Source: Acetispira formosa (nom. nud.)
GTDB lineage: Bacteria > Desulfobacterota > Desulfarculia > Adiutricales > Adiutricaceae
Reading direction: 5' to 3'
Assembly: GCA_023525915.1 (NCBI GenBank)
Contig: CP026657.1
Coordinates: 2,938,001-3,002,000, forward strand
DNA: 64,000 bases
A program made the position numbers and the translations under genes. The notes beneath the pieces were generated by a model. It ran no database searches. It worked only from the letters and a program-made list of their open reading frames with translations, and had not been told where the DNA came from. Positions 55,188 to 64,000 of the stretch are shown here, in pieces. Numbering within the stretch: the stretch's first letter is position 1; every line of letters starts with the position of its first letter.

Positions 55188-57767
55188 ATGAGTATCACGA
55201 TTAATCATAATGGTATGGCGGCCAACACGGCCAGGAATTTGAGCAGCACCTACGGCAAGCTCAGCACCAACATCCAGCGCATGTCGACCGGTCTTCGCGT
55301 CAACAGCGCGGCCGACGACGCGGCGGGCCTGGCCATCCGCGAAATGATGAGAGCCGACATAACGGCCACCCAGCAGGGTATCCGCAACGCGGCCGACGCC
55401 ATCAGCATGATTCAGACGGCCGACGGTGCCCTGGGCGTCATCGACGAAAAGCTGACCCGTATGAAGGAACTGGCCGAGCAGGCCTCAACCGGTACCTACA
55501 CCACGGTGCAGCGCGATATCATCAACTCGGAATACCAGGCCATGGCGGCGGAAATTGACCGTATCGCCAACGCCACCAACTTCAACGGCATCAAACTGCT
55601 GGACGGCTCGGTCTCCAACCAGCACGGCGGCCAGGGCATCAAGGTGCACTTTGGCACGTCCAACAACGCGGCCGAAGACTATTACTTCATCAACATCGGC
55701 GACGCCCGGGCCACCAGCGCCACCGGCCTCCGTGTCGGCGGCGACGCCAAGAACGACATCTGGGGACAGGGCGCGTCCGCTTCGGGTTCGCTTTCCGGCC
55801 CCGGCTGCTGCACGGCCGGTTTTGACAGCCTCAACGGCAACGCCGGCTTCACCAGCGGTCAGACCTTCTCCTATGGCTACAACTGGGACTGGACCGAAGA
55901 CGCCGACACCGAGCTTCTGAGCGGCAAGTATCTGGCCGGCCGTTACACGGTTGGCTCCAGCGACAGCCTCCAGGATCTGGTCAACAAAGTCAACGCCGGC
56001 ACCCAGAGCCGGGTGGGCATTGAGGTTGACGCCAGCACCCTGCGGCGGCAGGTGGGCAATAGCGACGGCACGGTGGCCGTGTGTATCGGCGATGAGTCCT
56101 ATTACTGGGGCGACGATACAGAGGTGGAAGGTTACGAAGTAACGAATTACAAAACCAAATACGAAGGCACGGCCCTGTATGCCACGACCAGTGACGGCAC
56201 GCTGGTGACCAGCAACACCTCGGCCGCGGCCGCTTTCGGGATGAGCAGCGCCAAGGCCACCGCCACCTTGAACGGCAGACAGGATGTGGGCGCCGGGGCC
56301 AATGCGCTGAACAACTCCATCAGCAAAAGCTTCACCCACAATATCGAGGACAGCAACGAAGTTGCGCCGACTTCAGCGGCGGTCAACGCCTATCGCACGG
56401 CCAATGGCAAGCTGAGCACCGACCAGATCGCCGATGAGCTGGACAGAAAGATAAATCAAGCCAGCGCCGAATGGATGAATGTCGCCAGCGCCAAAACCGG
56501 ACAAAGCCAGGCTGACTATGTAGCCGATCAGGTCAAAGGCCTGGTGGAGCAGTATGCGACTATTGATACCGGCGTGTACACCAACGGCACTAGCTACACT
56601 TCAGCCGCGGCCCTGACCGATGCGGCCAAGAAGGCCGGATGGAGTGAAGTGGATGTGGAGATCGAAGCGCAGTTAAATGCATACCTGCAGGACGCAGTAC
56701 AGGGTATCCAGAACGGAGCCGGTCCGACCATGACGCTTGCGGGTCTGAAAAACAATCTGGCCACTCAGGTTGACAACGTGATGACCGCGCAGACGACTCA
56801 GGCCGATGGCGTCACTGCCAAAGATAGATATACGGCGGCCACCTACACAGCGGCCCATACGGCCAACGGCGTCCCGGCGACGACCTCGGCGGTGGGCATG
56901 ACCCAGTCGAGTTATGTGGAAAAGGTCGGCGGCATAGTCGACTACACCAAGCAGACGATCAAAGTGGCCGGCAATCGCGGGACCGACGATCAGTACACTG
57001 CCACGGCCCTGGCGAACGCGATCAACACGAATGAAGACAGCGAATTCTGGGCCATGACCGGCGGCGATCACAACGAGATAGTCTATGTGTTCCACAAAGA
57101 CGGCGGGAACAACAATGACATCAGGGCCTGCGAGGAAGCCGGCCGGAACGACGCCTCCCGCGCGGCTCTGGAAGCCTTCAAATTCGAAAATGTGGAAAGC
57201 GGCACCTGGCATGAAAGCGGCACCACCATGAGCCTTGGCGGCGAAAAGTGGGGCACCATGACTCCGCAGCAGACCAAGACCGACAAAGGCAGTGAAGTCT
57301 GGAACGTGACCCTCGCCGGCCGCGATGTGGGCAAGGAACGCGACCTGTGGATCGCCAACATGGGCGAACTGACCACCCCGGGCCTTGAAAACAGCCCCGG
57401 CATCATCAACGGCATGGATCGTGACGCCTTCCTGGAAATCCAGAACGCGGCCAACGCGAACTGGGCGGGAGCGGAAGTGCGGACCCAGTCCAGCGCCCAG
57501 GAAGCCCTGGACGCCCTGACAGAAGCCATAACCAACAAAGACAAAATCCGGGCCGACCTTGGCGCTATGCAGAACCGCCTGGAAAACACCATGACCAACC
57601 TGGAAATCCAGGCTGAGAACCTGCAGGCCTCTGAAAGCCGCATCTCGGATGTGGACGTGGCCAAGGAAATGACCGAGTTCACCAAGAACAACGTTCTGAC
57701 CCAGTCGGCCATCGGCATGCTCTCGCAGGCCAACTCCATGAGCCAATTGGCTCTCTCCCTGATGTAA
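55188..57767 (+). CDS. fliC: Flagellin 1, large insert type
   Basis: An 859-aa flagellin. The N-terminal D0/D1 part is classical (MSITINHNGMAANTARNLSS, MSTGLRVNSAADDAAGLAIR) and so is the C-terminal part (IRADLGAMQNRLENTMTNLE, NSMSQLALSLM). Between about residues 170 and 760 lies a very large surface region, about 590 residues, with cysteines (GPGCCTAG, VAVCIGDE, DIRACEEAG), which are rare in flagellins. The start is the ATG at 55188 with AAGGAGGATCCC; earlier in-frame starts lack a ribosome site. It is nearly identical to flagellin 2 in long blocks. It is followed by a strong terminator, so it is monocistronic. Confidence 0.95.
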   Translation: MSITINHNGMAANTARNLSSTYGKLSTNIQRMSTGLRVNSAADDAAGLAIREMMRADITATQQGIRNAADAISMIQTADGALGVIDEKLTRMKELAEQASTGTYTTVQRDIINSEYQAMAAEIDRIANATNFNGIKLLDGSVSNQHGGQGIKVHFGTSNNAAEDYYFINIGDARATSATGLRVGGDAKNDIWGQGASASGSLSGPGCCTAGFDSLNGNAGFTSGQTFSYGYNWDWTEDADTELLSGKYLAGRYTVGSSDSLQDLVNKVNAGTQSRVGIEVDASTLRRQVGNSDGTVAVCIGDESYYWGDDTEVEGYEVTNYKTKYEGTALYATTSDGTLVTSNTSAAAAFGMSSAKATATLNGRQDVGAGANALNNSISKSFTHNIEDSNEVAPTSAAVNAYRTANGKLSTDQIADELDRKINQASAEWMNVASAKTGQSQADYVADQVKGLVEQYATIDTGVYTNGTSYTSAAALTDAAKKAGWSEVDVEIEAQLNAYLQDAVQGIQNGAGPTMTLAGLKNNLATQVDNVMTAQTTQADGVTAKDRYTAATYTAAHTANGVPATTSAVGMTQSSYVEKVGGIVDYTKQTIKVAGNRGTDDQYTATALANAINTNEDSEFWAMTGGDHNEIVYVFHKDGGNNNDIRACEEAGRNDASRAALEAFKFENVESGTWHESGTTMSLGGEKWGTMTPQQTKTDKGSEVWNVTLAGRDVGKERDLWIANMGELTTPGLENSPGIINGMDRDAFLEIQNAANANWAGAEVRTQSSAQEALDALTEAITNKDKIRADLGAMQNRLENTMTNLEIQAENLQASESRISDVDVAKEMTEFTKNNVLTQSAIGMLSQANSMSQLALSLM

Positions 57768-57820
57768 CAGCCGAACGGACGGCGCCGCCGTCCCACGGTT
57801 CCGTCCATCATCAAAACTCA

Positions 57821-57859
57821 AGCCGGCCCGCCTCCCTTGGAGGCGGGCCGGCTTTTTTT
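57821..57859 (+). terminator. Strong intrinsic terminator of flagellin 1
   Basis: A 15-bp perfect stem (AGCCGGCCCGCCTCC with complement) around CTT, followed by seven T. A weaker CCCGG/CCGGG hairpin with a T-run lies further on at 57919-57943. Confidence 0.95.
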
Positions 57860-57956
57860 GTTATCCCTTCTTGTCTTTAACGCACTGATTTAACACGTAT
57901 TTATACTTAAGAAAATAGCCCGGAGCTTAGCCGGGTATTTTTTTGTAAAAAAGTCT

Positions 57957-57983
57957 TTATGAAAACCTCACAAGTGTCGATAA
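57957..57983 (+). promoter_or_regulatory. Sigma-28-like promoter of flagellin gene 2
   Basis: TTAT at 57957-57960, 15 nt containing AAAACCTCACA, then GTCGATAA at 57976-57983. It has the same layout as the promoter of gene 1. The leader is about 190 nt. Confidence 0.65.
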
Positions 57984-58130
57984 GTTTATCAAGAAAGACG
58001 CGCAGCGTTTTCTGATAATGAAATCTATATATAAATTGAGTGCTTTGTGATTACAAGCTGAAAGGCTTTAATCTTAATAATATTAAATGCGGCCGGAGCC
58101 GCCGCCAAAGCGCAGCTCTTTCAGAAACAC

Positions 58131-58144
58131 GGGCAAGGACGCCC
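58131..58144 (+). promoter_or_regulatory. CsrA-like hairpin in the flagellin 2 leader
   Basis: GGGC-AAGGAC-GCCC, identical to the hairpin of gene 1, 35 nt before the ATG. The ribosome site again carries CAAGGAGGA. Confidence 0.5.
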
Positions 58145-58178
58145 GCCCTGATACAAGAGGATATTCAAGGAGGACCCC

Positions 58179-60755
58179 ATGGCTATCACAATTAATCACA
58201 ATGGTATGGCCGCCAACACGACCAGAAACCTGAGTTCCACCTACGGGAAACTCGGCACAAGCATCCAGCGCATGTCAACCGGCCTTCGCGTCAACAGCGC
58301 GGCCGACGACGCGGCGGGGCTGGCCATTCGCGAAATGATGCGGGCCGACATCACGGCCACTCAACAGGGCATTCGCAACGCGGCCGATGCCATCAGCATG
58401 ATCCAGACGGCCGATGGCGCGCTTGGAGTTATCGATGAAAAGCTGACCCGTATGAAGGAACTGGCCGAGCAGGCCTCAACCGGTACCTACACCACGGTGC
58501 AGCGCGATATCATCAACTCGGAATACCAGGCCATGGCGGCGGAAATTGACCGTATCGCCAACGCCACCAACTTCAACGGCATTAAGCTCCTAGACGGATC
58601 GGTCTCCAACCAGCACGGCGGGCAGGGTATCAAGGTGCACTTTGGCACGTCCAACAACGCAGCCGAGGACTATTACTTCATTAATATAGGCGACGCCCGG
58701 GCCACCAGCGCCACCGGCCTCCGTGTCGGCGGCGACGCCAAAAACGACATCTGGGGACAGGGCGGCGCCGGGAGTGCCGAGTCCGGGGCCGGCTGCTGTG
58801 CGGGCGGTTTTGAAAGCCTTAACGGGCAGGCCGGCTTCACCAGCGGACAAACCTTCTCCTATGGCTACAACTGGGACTGGAATGAGGATGTCGATACTGA
58901 ACTGACGAGCGGCAAGTATCTGGCTGGCCGTTACACGGTGGGTTCCAGCGACAGCCTCCAGGATCTGGTCAGTAAAGTCAACGCCGGCACCCAGAGCCGG
59001 GTGGGAGTTGAGGTCAATGCCAGCACCCTGCGTCGGCAGGTAGGCAATAGCGACGGCACAGTGGCCGTGTGTATCGGCAACGAGTCCTATTACTGGGGCA
59101 ATGATCAGGAAGTGGAAGGCTACGAAGTAACGAGATACAAAACCAAATATGAAGGCACGGCCCTTTATGCCACGACCAGTGACGGCACGCTGGTGACCAG
59201 CAACACCTCGGCCGCGGCCGCCTTCGGGATGAGCAGCGCCAGGGCCACTGCCACTTTGGACGGCAGAGAGGATGTGGGCGCCGGGGCCAACGCGCTGAAC
59301 AACTCCATCAGCAAAAGCTTCACCCACAATATCGAGAACAGCAACGAAGCGGTGCCGACTTCAGCGGCGGTCAACGCCTATCGCACGGCCAACGGCAAGC
59401 TTACCACCACTCAGATCGCCGATGAGCTGGACAACAAGATAACTCAAGTCAGAGCCGAATGGATGCGGGCCGCCAGCGCCAGTGGAGTGCGCGAGTCTGA
59501 TTATGTAGCCGATCAGGTCAAGGGCCTGGTGGAGCAATATTCGACTATTGATACCGGAGTGTACGCCAACGGCACCAGCTACACTTCAGCCGCGGCCCTG
59601 AGCGATGCGGCCAAGAAGGCCGGGTGGAGCGAAGTGGATGTACAGATCGGCGCGCAGTTAAATGCATACCTGCAGGACGTAGTAGCGGGTATCCAGAGCG
59701 GAGCGGGTCAGACAATTACGCTCGCGGGCCTGAAAAACAATCTGGCCACTCAGATTGACAACGTGATGGCCGCGCAGACGACTCAGGCCGATGGCGTCAC
59801 TGCCAAACAGAGATATACAGCGGTGACCTACGCGGCGAACCATACGGCCAACGGCGTCCCGGCGACGACATCCGCGGTTGGCATGAGGGAATCGAGCTAT
59901 GTGGAAAAGGTTGGCGGCATAGTCGATGCCAATAACCAGAAGATCCAGGTGGCCGGCAATCGCGGGACCGACGATCAGTACACGGCCACGGCCCTGGCCA
60001 GAGCCATCAATGAGAATGAAGACAGTGATTACTGGGCCATGACTGGCGGCGATCACAATGAGATGGTCTACGTTTTCAGTAAAGAGGGCGGAAACAACAA
60101 TAATGTCAAGGCCTGTGACGCGGCCGCGAGCAACGACAGTTCGCGGAGAGCCATGGAGGCCTTTACTTTCGAACATGTGGAGAGCGGGCAATGGAGTGAA
60201 AGCGGCACCACCATGAGTCTCGGCGGCGAAAAATGGGGCACCATGACGCCTATGATGACCAAATCCAATAATGGTACGGAATCATGGAACGTGACTCTCT
60301 CTGGCCGTGATGTGGGAAGTGAACGCGATCTGTGGATTGCCAATGTGGGTGATTTGACCACTCCGGGCCTTGAAAATGCGTCCGGTTCCATTAACGGCAT
60401 GGATCGCGAATCGTTCGTGGAAATCCAGAACGCGGCCAACGCGAACTGGGCGGGAGCGGAAGTGCGGACCCAGTCCAGTGCCCAGGAAGCCCTGGACGCC
60501 CTGACCGAGGCCATCACCAACAAAGACAAAATCCGGGCCGATCTGGGCGCCATGCAGAACCGTCTGGAAAATACCATGACCAACCTGGAAATCCAGTCCG
60601 AGAACCTCCAATCGGCTGAGAGCGGCATCTCGGATGTGGATGTGGCCAAAGAAATGACCGCGTTCACCAAGAACAACGTTCTGACCCAGTCGGCCACCAG
60701 TATGCTGGCCCAAGCCAACTCCATGAGTCAGCTGGCCCTCTCGCTTATCAGATAA
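58179..60755 (+). CDS. fliC: Flagellin 2, large insert type
   Basis: An 858-aa paralogue of flagellin 1, with the same N- and C-terminal D0/D1 domains and a central region of similar length. The two differ mostly in scattered positions, while stretches are identical to the base, such as 146 nt at 58437-58582. The central cysteines are conserved (GAGCCAGGF, VAVCIGNE, VKACDAAA). The ATG at 58179 has AAGGAGG six bases upstream. It is preceded by its own sigma-28-like promoter and followed by its own terminator. Confidence 0.95.
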   Translation: MAITINHNGMAANTTRNLSSTYGKLGTSIQRMSTGLRVNSAADDAAGLAIREMMRADITATQQGIRNAADAISMIQTADGALGVIDEKLTRMKELAEQASTGTYTTVQRDIINSEYQAMAAEIDRIANATNFNGIKLLDGSVSNQHGGQGIKVHFGTSNNAAEDYYFINIGDARATSATGLRVGGDAKNDIWGQGGAGSAESGAGCCAGGFESLNGQAGFTSGQTFSYGYNWDWNEDVDTELTSGKYLAGRYTVGSSDSLQDLVSKVNAGTQSRVGVEVNASTLRRQVGNSDGTVAVCIGNESYYWGNDQEVEGYEVTRYKTKYEGTALYATTSDGTLVTSNTSAAAAFGMSSARATATLDGREDVGAGANALNNSISKSFTHNIENSNEAVPTSAAVNAYRTANGKLTTTQIADELDNKITQVRAEWMRAASASGVRESDYVADQVKGLVEQYSTIDTGVYANGTSYTSAAALSDAAKKAGWSEVDVQIGAQLNAYLQDVVAGIQSGAGQTITLAGLKNNLATQIDNVMAAQTTQADGVTAKQRYTAVTYAANHTANGVPATTSAVGMRESSYVEKVGGIVDANNQKIQVAGNRGTDDQYTATALARAINENEDSDYWAMTGGDHNEMVYVFSKEGGNNNNVKACDAAASNDSSRRAMEAFTFEHVESGQWSESGTTMSLGGEKWGTMTPMMTKSNNGTESWNVTLSGRDVGSERDLWIANVGDLTTPGLENASGSINGMDRESFVEIQNAANANWAGAEVRTQSSAQEALDALTEAITNKDKIRADLGAMQNRLENTMTNLEIQSENLQSAESGISDVDVAKEMTAFTKNNVLTQSATSMLAQANSMSQLALSLIR

Positions 60756-60830
60756 ACAGCCCGCCGGGAGCCAAGTTCCGCCGGCTCCTAAAGGCTTGTC
60801 AACAGGCGGGGAAAGGGTCCTCCCCCGCCG

Positions 60831-60869
60831 CAGCGGGACCGCTTCTAATGAAGCGGTCCCGCTGTTTTT
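60831..60869 (+). terminator. Intrinsic terminator of flagellin 2
   Basis: A 15-bp perfect stem (CAGCGGGACCGCTTC with complement) around TAAT, then GTTTTTAATG-type U-tract. A near-copy with two compensated changes is at 61047. Confidence 0.9.
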
Positions 60870-60884
60870 AATGACAAAGTCATT

Positions 60885-61005
60885 CCGTCGCGGCCGTCAG
60901 TCTGGCAGCATCGTGAAAAGCGTGGTTTTCACGATGCGGGTGACGGCTAACTTCTTAATATCAGTCGCTAACGCTCCGTCGCCTACGGCGACCTTTTCAA
61001 AGCGG
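60885..61005. repeat. Diverged family A repeat
   Basis: The core hairpin GCATCGTGAAAA-GCGTGG-TTTTCACGATGC keeps the family A loop but has a new 12-bp stem. It is followed by CAGTCGCTAACGCTCCGTCGC, close to the usual CAGTCGCTGGCGCTCCGTC. Terminal repeats are absent. Confidence 0.55.
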
Positions 61006-61046
61006 AGCATTCGATTGTTTCGGGCCAGGGGTTTGTCAGCAATTTG

Positions 61047-61087
61047 AGCGGAGCCGCTTCAAATGAAGCGGCTCCGCTGTTTTTTTT
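61047..61087 (+). terminator. Second terminator-like hairpin, duplicate of the one at 60831
   Basis: A perfect 14-bp stem AGCGGAGCCGCTTC with complement around AAAT, followed by eight T. Compared with 60831 the stem has changed on both sides, so base pairing is kept. Confidence 0.9.
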
Positions 61088-61198
61088 GAGGCGCCCGCAA
61101 AACCTGATCTTTATCTTCAGAAAAAACTCATCCTTTTTTTACCCTTCTTGAAGTGTTGCGCACCATAGGTATGGAGCTTATTTTAACTTTAATTTTCT

Positions 61199-61225
61199 TA
61201 ACTTGTCGGCGAACAAAGCCGATAA
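61199..61225 (+). promoter_or_regulatory. Sigma-28-like promoter of flagellin gene 3
   Basis: TAAC at 61199-61202, exactly 15 nt, then GCCGATAA at 61218-61225. It is the best match of the three to the consensus. The following ATTTTCAAGAAAG resembles the segment after the other two promoters. Confidence 0.75.
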
Positions 61226-61351
61226 GATTTTCAAGAAAGAGAAAGTGATTTCTCGCTTGATTAAAAAGACGCCAAATTTTTATTGGTGGTTGATTAAGGA
61301 TATTAAAGCAGCCGTATGTGGCCTTAAGGTCAAAGCCGGCGGTGAGCTAAA

Positions 61352-61365
61352 GGGCAGGGAGGCCC
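61352..61365 (+). promoter_or_regulatory. CsrA-like hairpin in the flagellin 3 leader
   Basis: GGGC and GCCC pair around AGGGAG, so an ANGGA core sits in the loop, 40 nt before the ATG. The ribosome site carries CAAGGAGGA. Confidence 0.45.
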
Positions 61366-61405
61366 GCCCCGGTTTCAGCAGCCGGGTTCTTCAAGGAGGA
61401 TGATC

Positions 61406-63763
61406 ATGTCAATGGTTATCAATAATAATATGATGGCGGCCAATACCGCCCGCAACCTGAGTGCCACCTACGGCAAGCTCGGCCAGAGCGTTCAGCGTCT
61501 GTCTTCAGGCCTGAGGATCAACAGCGCGGCCGACGACGCCGCCGGTCTGGCCATCAGGGAATTGATGCGAACCGACATAACCACCCTCCGCCAGGGCATC
61601 CGCAACGCGGCTGACGCCATCAGCCTTATCCAGACCGCTGACGGCGCGTTGGGCGTTATTGATGAAAAACTGACCCGCATGAAGGAACTGGCTGAACAGG
61701 CTGCCACCGGCACTTACACGACTGTTCAGCGGGAAATCATCAATTCAGAATATCAGGCCATGGCCGATGAAATAGATCGAATCGCTAATGCCACCAATTT
61801 CAACGGCATTAAACTTCTCGACGGTTCAGTGACCAATCAGCACGGCGGGCGCGGCATTAAGATCCACTTTGGCACCTCCAACAACGAGGCTGAAGACTAT
61901 TACTTTATTAATATAGGCGACGCCCGGGCCACCAGTTCCACCGGCCTCAGGGTAGGCGGCGACGCCAAGAATGATATCTGGGCTCAGGGCGCGGCCGCTT
62001 CAGGCGCCATGGCCGGTCCCGGCTGCTGTACGGCCGGGTTTACCAGCCTCAATGGCCCCGGCGGCTTCATCAGCGGTGAAACGTTTTCATACGGATATAA
62101 CTGGGATTGGATGGAAGATCGCGACCCGGAACTTCTGACGGGCAAATATCTGGCCGGGCGTTACACGGTAAATTCATCTGACAGCCTTCAGGATCTGGTC
62201 AACAAGGTCAACGCCGGCACCCAAAGCCGGGTGGGCATCAAAATTAACGCGGACATACTTGAAAACGCCATTTCCACCGGCAGCGGCACCGTCGCCGTAT
62301 GTATCGGCAACGAGGCTTATTTTTGGGGCAGCGCGACTGTGGCCGGCGGGGCTTTTGTCAACAAATATGAAACGACTTATTCCTATGTTTCCGCCACCGG
62401 TTATGCCGGGGGAGGGATGTATACCAGCAATATAAATATAGCCAATGCCCTTGACTTGGGTCAGTTATCCAAAACTATCAAGCTCGATGGCGAGACCAGC
62501 GCGGCGCTCGGAGCGGCCGCCCTGAATAAAGCCATTGCAACCGAGGGGCTGGCCACACTCACCAGCAGCGTGGTCAGCCTTGACCGCAGCATCAGCGCGC
62601 TGGCTGTGGCCATCAATTCGGGCACATACAGCCAGGGTACGCTGATTGAGACAGGCATATGGACAGACGGCCAGTTTTGGACCAACGACCCCAGCATCAT
62701 ACGTCAGCTGCATGGCAATAACAATTGGAAGCAAATCCAGTTTATCGTGGACGACCATATGATCGGCAATGCTGATCCGACCACCACCTCAAACATGTTA
62801 AAAAATGAGATAACCAGCATTGTTCCGGGAACATATGCCGATATAAACCAAAAAATAGAAAAACACCCGGGCGCGGCTATTCCGCCGGCGGCCCCGGCTG
62901 ATGTCTTGCCGTTTGAGAGGACTTATGAGATATGGGAGGGCGGTGTTGTCGATTCCAGCAAGGAAATGACCCATGTCTCCAGCGCCGGAGCGGACAGGTT
63001 CACCGCCGCCTCACTGGCTTCGGCCATAAATCATAATGTCTCCAGCCAGTATTGGGCCATGACTCAGGGCGATGATATGCTGTATGTTTTTCATCGTGAC
63101 GGCGGCAATAACAATGATATCCGGGCCTGCGAAGTGGGCGGACGTGATTTGATCTCCCGCGGCGGGCTTGAAGCCATATCGTTTGAAAACGTCGAGACAG
63201 GCACATGGCATGAAAGCGGAACCTCGCTGAGTCTCGGCGGGGAACGCTGGGGCACCATGATACCGGTTCAAACCAAAACCGACAAGGGGCACCAGGTTTG
63301 GAACGTGACCCTCTCCGGGCGTGACGTCGGCAGCGAACGCGACCTATGGATTGCCAACCTCGATGAACTTGAAACGCCCGGCCTTGAAGACGGCGTAATC
63401 AACGGCCTGGATCGCGATGCCTTTATCGAAATTCAAAACGCGGCCAACGCCAACTGGAAAGGCGCGGAAGTGCGCACCCAGTCCAGCGCCCAGGAATCCC
63501 TGGACGCTATTACCGAAGCTATCGTTAAAAAAGATAAAATCAGGGCCGACCTAGGCGCCATGCAAAACAGATTGGAGAACACCATGACTAATCTCGAAAT
63601 TCAGGCCGAAAACCTGCAGTCTTCAGAATCACGTATTTCCGATGTCGATGTGGCCAAGGAAATGACCGAATTCACCAAAAATAACGTGCTGGTGCAGGCC
63701 GGCGTCAGTATGCTGGCCCAGGCCAACTCCATGAGTCAATTGGCGCTCTCGCTTCTCGGGTAA
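61406..63763 (+). CDS. fliC: Flagellin 3, diverged large insert type
   Basis: A 785-aa flagellin with the same terminal D0/D1 domains (MAANTARNLSATYGKLGQSV, SSGLRINSAADDAAGLAIRE; ending NSMSQLALSLLG). Its central region agrees with flagellins 1 and 2 at first and again near the C-terminus, but the middle (about residues 295-530) is different in sequence and about 70 residues shorter. Cysteines in GPGCCTAG, VAVCIGNE and DIRACEVG are kept. I choose the ATG at 61406 with GGAGG six bases upstream rather than the ATG at 61400 that abuts the ribosome site. Confidence 0.95.
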   Translation: MSMVINNNMMAANTARNLSATYGKLGQSVQRLSSGLRINSAADDAAGLAIRELMRTDITTLRQGIRNAADAISLIQTADGALGVIDEKLTRMKELAEQAATGTYTTVQREIINSEYQAMADEIDRIANATNFNGIKLLDGSVTNQHGGRGIKIHFGTSNNEAEDYYFINIGDARATSSTGLRVGGDAKNDIWAQGAAASGAMAGPGCCTAGFTSLNGPGGFISGETFSYGYNWDWMEDRDPELLTGKYLAGRYTVNSSDSLQDLVNKVNAGTQSRVGIKINADILENAISTGSGTVAVCIGNEAYFWGSATVAGGAFVNKYETTYSYVSATGYAGGGMYTSNINIANALDLGQLSKTIKLDGETSAALGAAALNKAIATEGLATLTSSVVSLDRSISALAVAINSGTYSQGTLIETGIWTDGQFWTNDPSIIRQLHGNNNWKQIQFIVDDHMIGNADPTTTSNMLKNEITSIVPGTYADINQKIEKHPGAAIPPAAPADVLPFERTYEIWEGGVVDSSKEMTHVSSAGADRFTAASLASAINHNVSSQYWAMTQGDDMLYVFHRDGGNNNDIRACEVGGRDLISRGGLEAISFENVETGTWHESGTSLSLGGERWGTMIPVQTKTDKGHQVWNVTLSGRDVGSERDLWIANLDELETPGLEDGVINGLDRDAFIEIQNAANANWKGAEVRTQSSAQESLDAITEAIVKKDKIRADLGAMQNRLENTMTNLEIQAENLQSSESRISDVDVAKEMTEFTKNNVLVQAGVSMLAQANSMSQLALSLLG

Positions 63764-63779
63764 TTTATCTCTTCGGCGG

Positions 63780-63801
63780 GGAGGGAATGCTTATTCCCTC
63801 C
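63780..63801 (+). terminator. Weak hairpin after flagellin 3
   Basis: GGAGGGAAT at 63780-63788 pairs perfectly with 63793-63801 around GCTT, followed only by GTTTC. Confidence 0.5.
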
Positions 63802-63825
63802 GTTTCAAAGCCGAAGCCGGGCGAC

Positions 63826-64000
63826 CAGCAATTCTAATTATGGCCGACGCCCCCGCATAAAGCCGGGGTCGAGCGTAGCGAGACGGAGCGCCAGCGACTG
63901 GTTTTGACGGAAAAATAGCCGCTCGCGAAACAAAAACCACGCTTTTTGTGTAGCTACAAGCCGCAAGTTCAAGGGAAAAAATCATAATTAGAATTGCTGC
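63826..64000. repeat. Family A MITE-like repeat at the window end
   Basis: A well-preserved reverse copy with left end CAGCAATTCTAATTATG (63826) and its inverted partner ending at 64000. The core has GAGACGGAGCGCCAGCGACTGG-type sequence and the AAAAACCACGCTTTTTG hairpin. The right flank lies outside the window. Confidence 0.85.

Overview
The window looks like a chromosomal segment of a motile Gram-negative bacterium, most likely a deltaproteobacterium (Desulfobacterota). The evidence is the flhF-flhG-fliA-fliL flagellar block with a FleQ/FlrC-type sigma-54 activator, the rpsB-tsf-pyrH-frr order, outer-membrane features (a type V autotransporter and a lipoprotein) and moderately high G+C codon use. 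The lineage is an inference from gene content; no rRNA is present.

Layout. 1-10 kb: start of a J-domain protein, an amidohydrolase, small enzymes, a MerR/methyltransferase-like fusion, a HisD-family dehydrogenase, an APC permease and an exported FMN alpha-hydroxyacid dehydrogenase. 10-18.5 kb: a 2.1-kaa autotransporter, an A+T-richer beta-helix protein gene and tRNA-Arg(TCT). 18.8-31 kb: nadK, a leftward pair of a spermidine synthase-like enzyme and a helicase/PLD-like protein that seems to have lost its catalytic motifs, then pgeF-pyrK-pyrD with two envelope proteins, and an orphan PotD-like protein. 31-35.5 kb: a small XRE regulator and leftward cheA plus a CheD-receiver fusion. 36-39.7 kb: rpsB-tsf-pyrH-frr, interrupted twice by a MITE-like repeat. 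40-54 kb: FleQ-like regulator, giant AMIN/TPR protein, SPOR protein, BI-1 protein, an IS110-family element, then flhF-flhG-fliA-fliL. 55-64 kb: three flagellin genes encoding unusually large (about 785-860 aa), cysteine-containing flagellins, each with a sigma-28-like promoter and a leader hairpin resembling a CsrA site.

The most striking pattern is in the spaces between genes. At least three dispersed repeat families recur. Family A is a MITE of about 175 bp with 18-bp terminal inverted repeats and, in one copy, a 7-bp target duplication. Family B is a composite of two long hairpins joined by a conserved linker and bounded by 19-bp inverted ends; one copy is split by an IS110-family element. 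Family C is a long hairpin with a conserved loop. In all three the loop or core is conserved while the stem differs between copies with both arms changing together, so pairing is kept.

Functionally, fliA (sigma-28) and the flagellin promoters in this window form a plausible regulatory circuit, with the FleQ-like protein above it and possible CsrA control below it. The repeats are all intergenic and most sit at transcript ends or between operon genes.
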